Under the pieces are notes generated by a model. The model was given only the letters and a program-made list of their open reading frames with translations. It made no database searches and was not told where the DNA came from. DNA of 64,000 nucleotides, from contig JODI01000039.1 of NCBI GenBank assembly GCA_000720805.1, forward strand, positions 1 through 64,000, read 5' to 3'. Positions 53,360 to 61,898 of this stretch are shown piece after piece (position 1 is the stretch's first letter; each line of letters begins with the position of its first letter). This DNA is from Streptomyces violaceoruber. Its GTDB lineage: Bacteria > Actinomycetota > Actinomycetes > Streptomycetales > Streptomycetaceae. The position numbers and the translations under genes are program-made.

Positions 53360-54822
53360 GCGGGCAACCGATGCCGTGCAGCCCGGGGGAGATCGGGGAG
53401 CTGTTCCTCTTCGAGAAGCTGTCCCCCGAGCAGGTGGGGCAGTTGTGTGCCGTGGGCCGGGTGGAGAAGTTCGAACCCGGGCCCGTCTACACCGAGGGTG
53501 AACCCGCCACCTGCTTCTACGTGCTGATCGAGGGCACGGTCGTGCTCTCCCGCCGGGTCGGCGGCGACGACGTGGAGGTCAGCCGGACCTCGCAGAGCGG
53601 GGTGTACGCGGGATCCATGCAGGCATTTTTGGGTGACCGGGTGCCGCAGGTCTACAACAACTCGATGCGTGTCACGGAGCCCTCGCGGTTCTTCGTGCTG
53701 CCCGCGGAGGCGTTCTCGAGTTTCATGCAGGAGTGGTTCCCGATGGCGGTGCATCTGCTGGAGGGACTGTTCTTCGGGTCGAAGAGCACCCAGCGGGCCG
53801 TCGGGCAGCGCGAACGCCTGCTGGCGCTCGGCTCGTTGTCCGCGGGGCTCACCCACGAGCTCAACAATCCCGCGGCGGCCGCTGTCCGGGCGACCTCGGC
53901 CCTGCGGGAACGCGTCGGCAAGATGCGGCAGAAGCTGCGGGTGATCTCCGCCGGCTCCTTCTCGCCTGAGGTCCTGGCGAACCTCATCGACATCCAGGAC
54001 CGCACCGCCGAACGCGTCGCGAAGGCACCCACGTTGAGCCCGCTGGAGGCCTCCGACCGCGAGGACGTGCTCACCGACTGGCTCGACGACCACGGCATCA
54101 CCGAGGGCTGGCGCATGGCGCCCACCTTCGTGCAGGCCGGGCTCGACGAGGACTGGCTGGACCAGGTCGCGGCGGCCGTGGACGAGGAGATCCTGCCGAG
54201 CGCGGTCGGCTGGCTCAACTACACGGTCGAGACCGAGCTGTTGATGGACGAGATCGCCGACTCCACCACCCGTATCTCGCACCTCGTCGACGCGGCCAAG
54301 CAGTACTCGCAGCTCGACCGGGCCCCCTACCAGGTCGCCGACGTCCACGAACTCCTCGACAGCACCCTGCTGATGCTGTCCGGCAAGATCGGCCAGCGGA
54401 TCAAGGTCGTCAAGGAGTACGACCGTACGGTCCCGAAGGTGCCCGCGTACCCGGCGGAGCTCAACCAGGTGTGGACCAACCTCATCGACAACGCGGTCCA
54501 CGCCATCGCCGGCACCGGCGAGGACGGCACGCTGACCGTGCGGACGGCGCTCGACCACGACCGGGTGCTGGTGGAGTTCCGCGACACCGGACCCGGCATT
54601 CCCCAGGAGATCCGCGGCCGCATCTTCGACCCGTTCTTCACCACCAAGCCGGTGGGCGAGGGCACCGGTCTGGGCCTGGACATCTCCTGGCGGATCATCG
54701 TCAACAAGCACCACGGCTCCCTCCATGTCGAGTCCGAGCCGGGTGACACCCGTTTCCAGGTCCTGCTCCCGCTCACCGCCGCGGAGCCCGACACCGACAC
54801 ACCGTCCGAGGAGAGCGTATGA
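53356..54822 (+). CDS. Cyclic-nucleotide-fold histidine kinase
   Basis: 488 residues from ATG 53356, overlapping the flavoprotein stop. Residues about 20-135 form a cNMP-binding beta-roll (FEPGPVYTEGEPATCFYVLI, SQSGVYAGSMQAFLGD). The kinase core has SLSAGLTHELNNPAAAAVRA with His168, then a long helical insertion, and HATPase_c with LNQVWTNLIDNAVHAIAGTG, FRDTGPGIPQEIRGRIFDPF and GEGTGLGLDISWRIIVNKHH. It is cytoplasmic, with no membrane segment. Together with the receiver in the preceding protein it makes a split two-component system. The ligand of the N-terminal fold is unknown. The stop overlaps the ZnF-UBP gene. Confidence 0.92.
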   Translation: MSGQPMPCSPGEIGELFLFEKLSPEQVGQLCAVGRVEKFEPGPVYTEGEPATCFYVLIEGTVVLSRRVGGDDVEVSRTSQSGVYAGSMQAFLGDRVPQVYNNSMRVTEPSRFFVLPAEAFSSFMQEWFPMAVHLLEGLFFGSKSTQRAVGQRERLLALGSLSAGLTHELNNPAAAAVRATSALRERVGKMRQKLRVISAGSFSPEVLANLIDIQDRTAERVAKAPTLSPLEASDREDVLTDWLDDHGITEGWRMAPTFVQAGLDEDWLDQVAAAVDEEILPSAVGWLNYTVETELLMDEIADSTTRISHLVDAAKQYSQLDRAPYQVADVHELLDSTLLMLSGKIGQRIKVVKEYDRTVPKVPAYPAELNQVWTNLIDNAVHAIAGTGEDGTLTVRTALDHDRVLVEFRDTGPGIPQEIRGRIFDPFFTTKPVGEGTGLGLDISWRIIVNKHHGSLHVESEPGDTRFQVLLPLTAAEPDTDTPSEESV

Positions 54823-55181
54823 CCAGCGACAACGGAATCGACGGACTCGACCCCAGCGCCCCGCCCAGCGGCGCCGGATGCGTGGAGTGCGACGCGGCCG
54901 GCGGCTGGTGGTTCCATCTGCGGCGGTGCGCCCAGTGCGGGCACGTCGGCTGCTGCGACTCCTCCCCCTCCCAGCACGCGACCAGCCACTACAAGGCCAC
55001 CGGGCATCCCCTGGTGCAGAGCTTCGAGCCCGGCGAGGGCTGGTACTGGAACTACGCGACCGACGAGCTGTTCGAGTCCGGGCCGGAGCTGGCGCCTCCG
55101 GCGAGTCATCCGGCGGACCAGCCGGTGCCGGGCCCTGCCGGGCGGGTGCCGGCCGACTGGGCTCAGGCGTTGAATCAGTGA
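54819..55181 (+). CDS. UBP-type zinc-finger protein
   Basis: 120 residues from ATG 54819, overlapping the kinase stop (ATGA). Zinc-ligand pattern: Cys21 and Cys24 (CVEC), Cys37 and Cys40 (RRCAQCGHVGCC with Cys45/46), His53, His57 and His63 (SQHATSHYKATGHPLVQSF). This is the ZnF-UBP fold, which in eukaryotes binds the C-terminus of ubiquitin. The tail (GEGWYWNYATDELFESGPEL) is also usual in bacterial members. What it binds in an actinomycete without ubiquitin is unknown; the tight operon with a flavoprotein and kinase suggests a shared redox or protein-tail signal. Confidence 0.9.
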   Translation: MTSDNGIDGLDPSAPPSGAGCVECDAAGGWWFHLRRCAQCGHVGCCDSSPSQHATSHYKATGHPLVQSFEPGEGWYWNYATDELFESGPELAPPASHPADQPVPGPAGRVPADWAQALNQ

Positions 55182-55251
55182 ACGCCCAGGAATCCAGGGT
55201 GTTCCGTCCGGGGGCGACTGCGGGTTGTTCGGGGCCGGTCGCGCAGTAATA

Positions 55252-55261
55252 CACCTAGGTG
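55252..55261. promoter_or_regulatory. CACCTAGGTG palindrome before the LuxR-type gene
   Basis: A 10-bp perfect palindrome 58 bp upstream of the start. TTGTTC (about 55225) and TAATAC (about 55247) with 16 bases between them could be a promoter overlapping it, but the fit is weak. Confidence 0.3.
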
Positions 55262-55318
55262 GGCTCAGCCGCCCCGGGCCCCGGAGGTGCTGTCAGTCTT
55301 CCGTGCCAGGATGGATGC

Positions 55319-58291
55319 GTGCCGACGATCTCGAGCGCCACTGAGCTGATCGGCCGGGAGGACGAACTCGCGCGCCTCACCGGGGTGCTGGAGCGTGCCC
55401 GGGGCGGTCAGGCCCGGGCGGTGCTGGTCGCGGGGGACGCGGGCGTCGGCAAGACGCGGATGCTGGACGAGGTGGCCGGCCTGGCCGCCCGGTCCGGGAT
55501 GACGGTGCTCACCGGGCACTGCGTCGACCTCGGTGACGTCGGTCTGCCGTATCTGCCGTTCACCGAGGTCCTGGGCGTGCTCGCGGCCGACGCGCGGTTC
55601 ACGGACCTCCTCGCCGCGCATCCGGTGGTGGACCGGCTGCTGGGCGGTGGTGCGGAGACGGTACGGGACACGGGCGGGCGGCTGCGGCTGTTCGAAGGCA
55701 TCGCGGGACTGCTGGCCGACCTCGCGGACATCGCCCCGCTGCTGCTCGTCCTGGAGGACCTGCACTGGGCGGACCAGTCCTCCCGGGACCTGCTGCGGTT
55801 CCTGCTCAGCCGGGGCATCCTCCAGCGGTCGGCGGGCGGCGCGCCCACGCACCGGCTCGCCGTGTTCGCCTCCTACCGCGCGGACGACCTGCACCGCCGC
55901 CATCCCCTGCGTCCTCTGCTGGCCGAGCTGGTGCGGCTGCCCTCCGTGGAACGCCTGGAGCTGCGGCCCATGCCCGATGCCGAGGTGGCGCGGCTGGTAC
56001 GCGCGCTGCGAGAGGATCCGCTGCCGGACACCACGGTCCGGCGGATCGTCGAGCGTGCCGAGGGCAACGCCTTCTACGCCGAGGAACTCCTCGCGGCCAC
56101 CGACACCGAGGCCGGAGGCGTGCCCAGCGGTCTCGCGGACGTCCTCCTGATCCGCTTCGAGCAGCTGTCCGACACCACCCAGCAGGTGCTGCGCACCGCC
56201 GCGGTCGCGGGGCGCAGGGTCGAGCACGACCTGCTGCGGGACGCGGTCGGGCTGCCCGAGGACGAGTTGGAGTCGGCCCTGCGCGAGGCGGTCGGGCGGC
56301 AACTGCTGGTCCCCGGCGCCGCGGACACGTACGCCTTCCGGCACGCCCTGGCCCGCGAGGCCGTGTACGCCGATCTGCTCCCCGGTGAACGGGCCCGGCT
56401 GCACGGCGCGTTCGCCCGGCTGCTGACCGGGCGAAGCCGTCGCGCCGAGAGCGCGGCGGAGCGGGCCCACCACTACCGGGAGAGCCACGACCTGGCCGAG
56501 GCGCTGGCCGCCTCGCTGGAGGCCGCCGACCACGCCCGGTCGCTCGGCGCGCCGGCTGAGGAGCTGCGGCATCTCGAAACGGCTCTGGACCTGTGGCAGG
56601 CGGTGGAGCCGTCCGCCCGGCCGACGGGCGAGGGAATCGACCGGGTGACACTCACGCTGCGTGCCTCGGCGGCGGCCGCGCACGCCGGTCAGGCGCAGCG
56701 GGCCGTGTCACTCACCCGCGCCGCGCTCGCGGGCATCGGCCAGGACACGGACTCCGAGCTGGCCGCCCGGGTCCGGTACACGCTCGCCGGGAACCTGATC
56801 GGCGTCGACAGTCTGGCGGCGGCGTTCTCCTACAGCAGCGAGGCGCTCGCGATGATCCCGGCCGATCCCCCGTCGCCGACCTGGGTGTGGGCGGCGGCCA
56901 CCCATGTGCTGGCGGCGCGTCAGGTCGGGGAGAACGGGACCGCGTTGCGCGTCGCCCGGGAGGCGCTGGGTGTCGCGGAGCAGCTGGACGTGGCGGACGC
57001 GCGAGCGGATCTGCTGATCTCGCTGGCGGTCCTCGAAGGCAGCGGCCGTCGCTCGCGGGAGGGCCGGGAGCGACTGCGCGAGGCCCGGGAGCTCGCACGT
57101 CGTTCCGGCAACGCGCCGGTGGAGATGCGGGCGCTGTTCAGCCTCGCCATCGGCTGCTTCGAGGCCGGTGACCTCGACGAATGTCTGCCCTGGCTCACCG
57201 AGGGGCTGGACCGGGCCCGCCGGGCGGGCCTGTTGTCCTCGCCGTATCCGCTGGAGATGCGCTACCTCCGGCTGCTGGTGCTGTACACGCTGGGGCGCTG
57301 GGAGGAGTGCGTGCGGGCGGCGGCCGCGGACGCCGAAGTACTTCCGGCGGCCGGCGTGTACACGGTCGGGCCGGCGCTGTACGCGGCGCTGGCGCGTGGT
57401 GATCTGACGGCCGCCGACCGGGCCCGCACACTCCTGGAGGGGCCGTTCGACTGGATGGGCACGCTGGTCGCGGGCATCGTGCTCACCGACGCCGCGGCCC
57501 GGCAGGGCCAGCCCGAGGCGGCCGTGGAGCGGATGCGGTCCACGGTCGCCGCCCTCACCGGCGACGCCGGCACACCCCCGTCCGTCACGGTCCGGCTCGC
57601 CGCGCTCGCCCTGTCCGCGGTCGCCGACCGGGCAGCCGCCCTGCGTCTGACGGGCGACGAGGCCGGGGCACGTGGTTGGGCGGACACCGCGACCGAACTC
57701 CGCGACCTGGCCCGGAGCACGGCAGCGCACGGCGAGGGCGGCATACCGCAGGGCCCCGAAGGACAGGCGTGGCTGGCCCGGGCCGAGGCCGAGTGGGCAT
57801 GGGCCGTGTCCGGGCCGGACGCGCAGGCCTGGGGCAGGGCGGTCGCCGCGTTCGACTTCGGCGACGTGTACGAGCGGGCGCGCTGCCAAGTGCGGTTCGC
57901 CGAGGCCCTGCTCGCGGCCGAGCGACGCGAGGAGGCCGCGGTGCAAGCCCATGCGGCACGGGAAACGGCGGTACGACTGGGCGCCACTCCCCTGCTGGAG
58001 CAGGTGGACACCCTGATGCGCCGCGGACACCTGGCGGAACCCCCGGCCGCCGACGCCCGCGCGGCCGTCCTCACCGCCCGGGAACAGGAGGTGCTGCGGC
58101 TCCTCGCCCTCGGCCGCAGCAACCGGCAGATCGGCGAGGAGCTGTTCATCACCGGCAAGACGGCGAGCGTCCACGTCTCCAACATCCTCGCCAAGCTGGG
58201 CGCGGCGAGCCGCACGGAGGCGGTGGCGGTCGCCTACCGACAGGGCCTCATCGCTCCGGAGCGGAGTGGATCCGGGCGGGGACCGTCCTGA
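55319..58291 (+). CDS. LAL-family (large ATP-binding LuxR) transcriptional regulator
   Basis: 990 residues from GTG 55319 (AGGA about 8 bases upstream). N-terminal AAA/STAND-type ATPase: LIGREDELARLTGVLERARG, Walker A VAGDAGVGKTRMLDE (about residue 38-46), Walker B LLLVLEDLHWADQSSRD. The middle 500 residues are helical TPR-like repeats. The C-terminus is a LuxR helix-turn-helix (LTAREQEVLRLLALGRSNRQ, IGEELFITGKTASVHVSNIL, LGAASRTEAVAVAYRQG, about 920-980). LAL regulators activate secondary-metabolite or carbon-use genes in streptomycetes. The adjacent convergent carbohydrate-active genes are possible targets, but this is only positional. Confidence 0.94.
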   Translation: MPTISSATELIGREDELARLTGVLERARGGQARAVLVAGDAGVGKTRMLDEVAGLAARSGMTVLTGHCVDLGDVGLPYLPFTEVLGVLAADARFTDLLAAHPVVDRLLGGGAETVRDTGGRLRLFEGIAGLLADLADIAPLLLVLEDLHWADQSSRDLLRFLLSRGILQRSAGGAPTHRLAVFASYRADDLHRRHPLRPLLAELVRLPSVERLELRPMPDAEVARLVRALREDPLPDTTVRRIVERAEGNAFYAEELLAATDTEAGGVPSGLADVLLIRFEQLSDTTQQVLRTAAVAGRRVEHDLLRDAVGLPEDELESALREAVGRQLLVPGAADTYAFRHALAREAVYADLLPGERARLHGAFARLLTGRSRRAESAAERAHHYRESHDLAEALAASLEAADHARSLGAPAEELRHLETALDLWQAVEPSARPTGEGIDRVTLTLRASAAAAHAGQAQRAVSLTRAALAGIGQDTDSELAARVRYTLAGNLIGVDSLAAAFSYSSEALAMIPADPPSPTWVWAAATHVLAARQVGENGTALRVAREALGVAEQLDVADARADLLISLAVLEGSGRRSREGRERLREARELARRSGNAPVEMRALFSLAIGCFEAGDLDECLPWLTEGLDRARRAGLLSSPYPLEMRYLRLLVLYTLGRWEECVRAAAADAEVLPAAGVYTVGPALYAALARGDLTAADRARTLLEGPFDWMGTLVAGIVLTDAAARQGQPEAAVERMRSTVAALTGDAGTPPSVTVRLAALALSAVADRAAALRLTGDEAGARGWADTATELRDLARSTAAHGEGGIPQGPEGQAWLARAEAEWAWAVSGPDAQAWGRAVAAFDFGDVYERARCQVRFAEALLAAERREEAAVQAHAARETAVRLGATPLLEQVDTLMRRGHLAEPPAADARAAVLTAREQEVLRLLALGRSNRQIGEELFITGKTASVHVSNILAKLGAASRTEAVAVAYRQGLIAPERSGSGRGPS

Positions 58292-58305
58292 ACCGCAGAA
58301 GGGCC

Positions 58306-59520
58306 CTAGGGTTCCGGCTCGGCGCAGTCGAGGCTCTTGAGGTCGACGGCGTCGGCCATGGCCTGCATGCCCTTGTCGTTGGGGTGAATGTGATCACCGC
58401 CGTCAAGGGCGGGGAGCATGCGTTCGGGGTCGTAGGGGCTGCGGAGGATGCGGTCGAAGTCGGTGACGGCGTCGAACTCACCGCTGGTCCTGATGAACGT
58501 GTTGACTTCCCGCCGTACGGCCTCGGCCTGCGGATCCCATTCGGACCAGCCCTTGAAGGGTCCGACCGTGGCGCCGACGACGCACTTGCCGGCCGCGTGG
58601 GCCCGCTCGACGATCGCCTGGTAGCCGCCGATCAGGTCGTCGGCGGTGACGCCGGTGTGGGCCTTGATGTCGTTGACGCCCTCGAAGAGGAACACGGTGC
58701 GGACACCGGGCTGGGAGAGCACGTCCCGTTCCAGCCGGTTCAGGGCGCTCTGCCCGGCGCCGTCGGCGAGGACCTTGTTGCCGGAGATCCCCTCGTTGGC
58801 GACGCCCTTCACCTCGGTGTCCGCCCGCCGCAGGCGGCGGGCGAGGTAGTCGGGCCAGCGTCGGTCGAGGTCGCTGGTCGACTGCCAGCCGTCGGTGATG
58901 GAGTCGCCGAGGGCCACCACGGCCGCGGCGCGGGCGCTCGCCCGTACGGAGACCGCGTCGAGGTAGAACCAGGAGCCGATGGTCTGCGTCCAGGCGGCGG
59001 GGCTCTCCTCGGCGGTGTGGTCGCCCGAGGTGGCGTACGACGTCTGCATGGCCATCCAGTGCCCGGTCGCCGGGCCGGCCGCGTCGGGTGTGTGCAGGCT
59101 GACGACCAGGTCGGCCGCTGCGGGGAGCCGGCCCGGCAGCCGATCGCTGAGCACGGTCCTTCCGGCGGGTACGGTGACCGAGCCCGCTCCGTCGAAGGTC
59201 AGCCGCCGGTTGCTGCCCCGCACCAGTTCCGCGCCCTGCTTCTGGAGTCCCGCGTAGACGCTGTCGAAGGTCACCGGACGGTCCCCGAACGCGTTCGACA
59301 GCCTCACGCGCAGATCCCGGCCCCCGACGCTGGTGCGCACGACGAGCCGGTAACCGCGGTCGGCGGTGGCCTCGCCGAAGCGGTCGGCGCTCGCGCCCCA
59401 GGTGATCACACCCTCCGGGACGTCCATCGCCCCGGCCGGTGTGGACGTGGGCTGGCAGGCGCAGGCCAGCAGCAGCACCCCGGCCACCCGGCCCACGGCC
59501 GCGACGAGTCGGCCCGTCAC
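58306..59520 (-). CDS. Secreted SGNH/GDSL-family hydrolase
   Basis: 404 residues from GTG 59520, which overlaps the GH95 stop by four bases (GTGA). The signal peptide ends in a lipobox-like LLLAC, suggesting a lipoprotein. The N-terminal 150 residues are a beta-rich accessory domain (LVVRTSVGGRDLRVRLSNAF). The hydrolase has block I VVALGDSITDGW (Ser nucleophile), the Gly/Asn blocks GISGNKVLADGAG and FLFEGVNDIKAH, and the Asp-His pair GDHIHPND. Family members are esterases or lipases; next to two glycosidases a carbohydrate esterase role is likely. Confidence 0.88.
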   Translation of the reverse strand: MTGRLVAAVGRVAGVLLLACACQPTSTPAGAMDVPEGVITWGASADRFGEATADRGYRLVVRTSVGGRDLRVRLSNAFGDRPVTFDSVYAGLQKQGAELVRGSNRRLTFDGAGSVTVPAGRTVLSDRLPGRLPAAADLVVSLHTPDAAGPATGHWMAMQTSYATSGDHTAEESPAAWTQTIGSWFYLDAVSVRASARAAAVVALGDSITDGWQSTSDLDRRWPDYLARRLRRADTEVKGVANEGISGNKVLADGAGQSALNRLERDVLSQPGVRTVFLFEGVNDIKAHTGVTADDLIGGYQAIVERAHAAGKCVVGATVGPFKGWSEWDPQAEAVRREVNTFIRTSGEFDAVTDFDRILRSPYDPERMLPALDGGDHIHPNDKGMQAMADAVDLKSLDCAEPEP

Positions 59521-61877
59521 CGGGCGAGGTCCTTCAGCGTGAGGGACTCTCCGGGCTTCAGACGTACGGTCCGGACCGTACCCGCGTACGCCACCGTCGT
59601 GGTCCGGCCGCCCACGCTGCGGATCCGTGCCCAGGTCGGCCTGCCGTCCTGCCAGCGCAGGTCGACGACGAAACCGCCGCGGGCGCCCGCCCCGGTGAGG
59701 GAGCCGGACGCCGCCCACGCGTCCGGCAGGGCGGGGAGGAGTTCCAGATGGCCGGGGCGGGAGTAGAGGAGCATCTCGATCATCGCCGCGGGGGTGCCGA
59801 AGTTGGCGTCGATCTGGAAGATGCCCCGGCCCTGGGCCACTTCGTAGATGTCGAAGAGGTTGGGGGCGGTGCCGTTGCCGCCGTCGGTCGAGGGGCGGAG
59901 GTTGTTGACGACGAGCCGGTAGGCCGTCTCGGCGTCCTTGAGGCGGGCCCGGCACAGGCTGCGCCAGGCGTTCGCCCAGCCGAAGCTCTCCGTGCCCCGG
60001 GCGGTGAGCAGGGCCCTCGCGCCCTTGACGATCTCGGCCGGGGTGGAGCCGTCGGGCCGGATGCGGTCGCCGGGGAACAGGCCGACGAGCGGGGACAGGT
60101 GCCGGTGGGTGGTCTCACCGAGGTTGTCGGGGGACATCCACTCCTCCAGCCAGCCCGTCGTCGGGCTCACCTCAGGCAGGTACAGCCCCCGGCGCAGCGC
60201 GGCGACGGTGTCCGCGTAGCCGGTGTCCTTCTTCAGCTCCGCCGCCGCGGCACAGTAGTTGCCGAAGAGTGTCCACACCAGCTCCTGGGCGTAGGTGATG
60301 CCCTTCGCGTCGAGCGGACCGTGTTCCGGCGACCAGTCGCTGTCGGCGATCAGGACCTCCCGGGTGGTGGCGGGCAGGGTCGTGGTGAGCAGTCTCGCCT
60401 CCCAGAACTCGCACGCGCCCTTCAGCAGCGGGTAGATCCTCTCCAGATGGGATGACGAGCGGGTGAACTCGTAGTGCTCCCACAGTGAGTTGCACAGCCA
60501 GGCGTTGCCGGCGGGGTGCCACCACCAGCCGTTGCCGCCGTGCGGGTTGGTGGAGATGGCGAGCGTCCAGCCGGCGATCTTTCCGGTGGAGTTGCGGTAG
60601 CGGTTGCGCGGGTCGTTGAAGAGTCGGTGGGTGAGGTCGGTCCAGGACGGGAGCTGGGCCAGGCAGTAGTCGGTGAGCGCGTCGAAGCAGTCGGACAGGC
60701 CGGCGCGGTCGGCCATCCAGTAGTTCATCTGGATGTTGATGTCGGTGTGGTAGTCGCCCATCCAGTCCGGGTCGTTGCCGTCGAGCCACAGTCCCTGGAG
60801 GTTCAGCGGCAGGCTGCCCCGGGATCCGGAGATCATCAGGTAGCGGCCGAACTGGAGGTAGGCGGCCTCCAGTTCGGGATCGGGCTGCTCGTCCCGGGCG
60901 CGGGCCCGCAGGCGTTCCCAGGTGTCGAGGGAGCGCTGCTCGGCGGAGGAGGTGCCGAGGGAGATGTCCATCCGGCCGTACAGCGTGCGGTAGTCGGCGA
61001 CGTGGGTGCGCAGGAGCGTATCGGCCGGATGGGCCACTGCGTCGCGGACCTTGGTGCGGGCCAGACGCTCGGGGTCGAGCGACGGGTCGCGGTAGTGGGT
61101 GGCGGCGTCGGGCGCGTAGTTGGTGCCGCCGCTCACCACCACGGTGAGCTCCTCGCACCCGGAGAAGGAGATGCGTGGCCCGTCGACGGTGACGCGGCCG
61201 CCGTCGCCGTGTGCGGTGACCGCGGCGCCGTAGCGCAGCCCGCCCGGGAAGGAGGCGGCGAACGAGGTTCCGGCGTCCTCGCCGTGCGTTCCCGCCAGTG
61301 TGACCGTGCCGGTGTAGCGGCCGCCGCCGCTCTGGGTGAAGTGCAGCACGATCACGTCGTCGGGGCGGCTGGCGAAGATCTCGCGCCGGTACGTCACTCC
61401 CGAGCGGACGTACGAGGTCGTCACCACGGCCCGGTCGAGGTCGAGGGTGCGCCGGTAGCCGGAGACGGCGGCCAGGTCGTGGTCGGGGAGGTCGACCGTG
61501 AGCCGAGCGAGGAGGGTGAAGGAGCCGAAGTTGTCGCGGTCGTAGGGGAATTGGCCGTCGGCGTCGAGGGAGTCGTTGAGACCGCCCGTCCACGTCGTGG
61601 CGTCGGTGATCAGCAGGGTCTCGCGGCCGGGGTCGTTGCCCGCGAGGGCGCCGAGGCGGCCGTTGCCGACGGGCAGGCCCTGCTCGATCATCGACCCGTC
61701 GTCGGCGGGCGCCTGCCACCACAGCCGGTGGCGGGGGTCGCTGGTGAACGCGGTGATGTCGTCCGGCCGTTGGGGCGCGGCGTTCGCCGTGAACGTCGGC
61801 AGGGCGGCGAGGGCTCCGGTCGTCGCGGTGAGGGCGAGCAGGCGGCGTCTGGGCAGGTGTGCGGGTTCCATGTCCAT
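59517..61877 (-). CDS. Secreted glycoside hydrolase family 95 (alpha-L-fucosidase/alpha-L-galactosidase type)
   Basis: 786 residues from ATG 61877 (GGGAG six bases upstream). The N-terminus has a Tat-like signal (PRRRLLALTATTGALAALPT). GH95 features: LWWQAPADDGSMIEQGLPVG, NGRLGALAGNDPGRETLLIT at the start, LPLNLQGLWLDGNDPDWMGD, YHTDINIQMNYWMA and GWWWHPAGNAWLCNSLWEHY in the catalytic barrel, and NLFDIYEVAQGRGIFQIDANFGTP-like tail (QIDANFGTPAAMIEMLLYSR). GH95 inverts alpha-1,2-fucosyl or related linkages. It sits between a GH27 gene upstream and an overlapping SGNH hydrolase gene, all on one strand, indicating a small polysaccharide-degrading operon. Confidence 0.92.
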   Translation of the reverse strand: MDMEPAHLPRRRLLALTATTGALAALPTFTANAAPQRPDDITAFTSDPRHRLWWQAPADDGSMIEQGLPVGNGRLGALAGNDPGRETLLITDATTWTGGLNDSLDADGQFPYDRDNFGSFTLLARLTVDLPDHDLAAVSGYRRTLDLDRAVVTTSYVRSGVTYRREIFASRPDDVIVLHFTQSGGGRYTGTVTLAGTHGEDAGTSFAASFPGGLRYGAAVTAHGDGGRVTVDGPRISFSGCEELTVVVSGGTNYAPDAATHYRDPSLDPERLARTKVRDAVAHPADTLLRTHVADYRTLYGRMDISLGTSSAEQRSLDTWERLRARARDEQPDPELEAAYLQFGRYLMISGSRGSLPLNLQGLWLDGNDPDWMGDYHTDINIQMNYWMADRAGLSDCFDALTDYCLAQLPSWTDLTHRLFNDPRNRYRNSTGKIAGWTLAISTNPHGGNGWWWHPAGNAWLCNSLWEHYEFTRSSSHLERIYPLLKGACEFWEARLLTTTLPATTREVLIADSDWSPEHGPLDAKGITYAQELVWTLFGNYCAAAAELKKDTGYADTVAALRRGLYLPEVSPTTGWLEEWMSPDNLGETTHRHLSPLVGLFPGDRIRPDGSTPAEIVKGARALLTARGTESFGWANAWRSLCRARLKDAETAYRLVVNNLRPSTDGGNGTAPNLFDIYEVAQGRGIFQIDANFGTPAAMIEMLLYSRPGHLELLPALPDAWAASGSLTGAGARGGFVVDLRWQDGRPTWARIRSVGGRTTTVAYAGTVRTVRLKPGESLTLKDLAR

Positions 61878-61898
61878 GGCGGGCTCCCGAAGGGTCGG

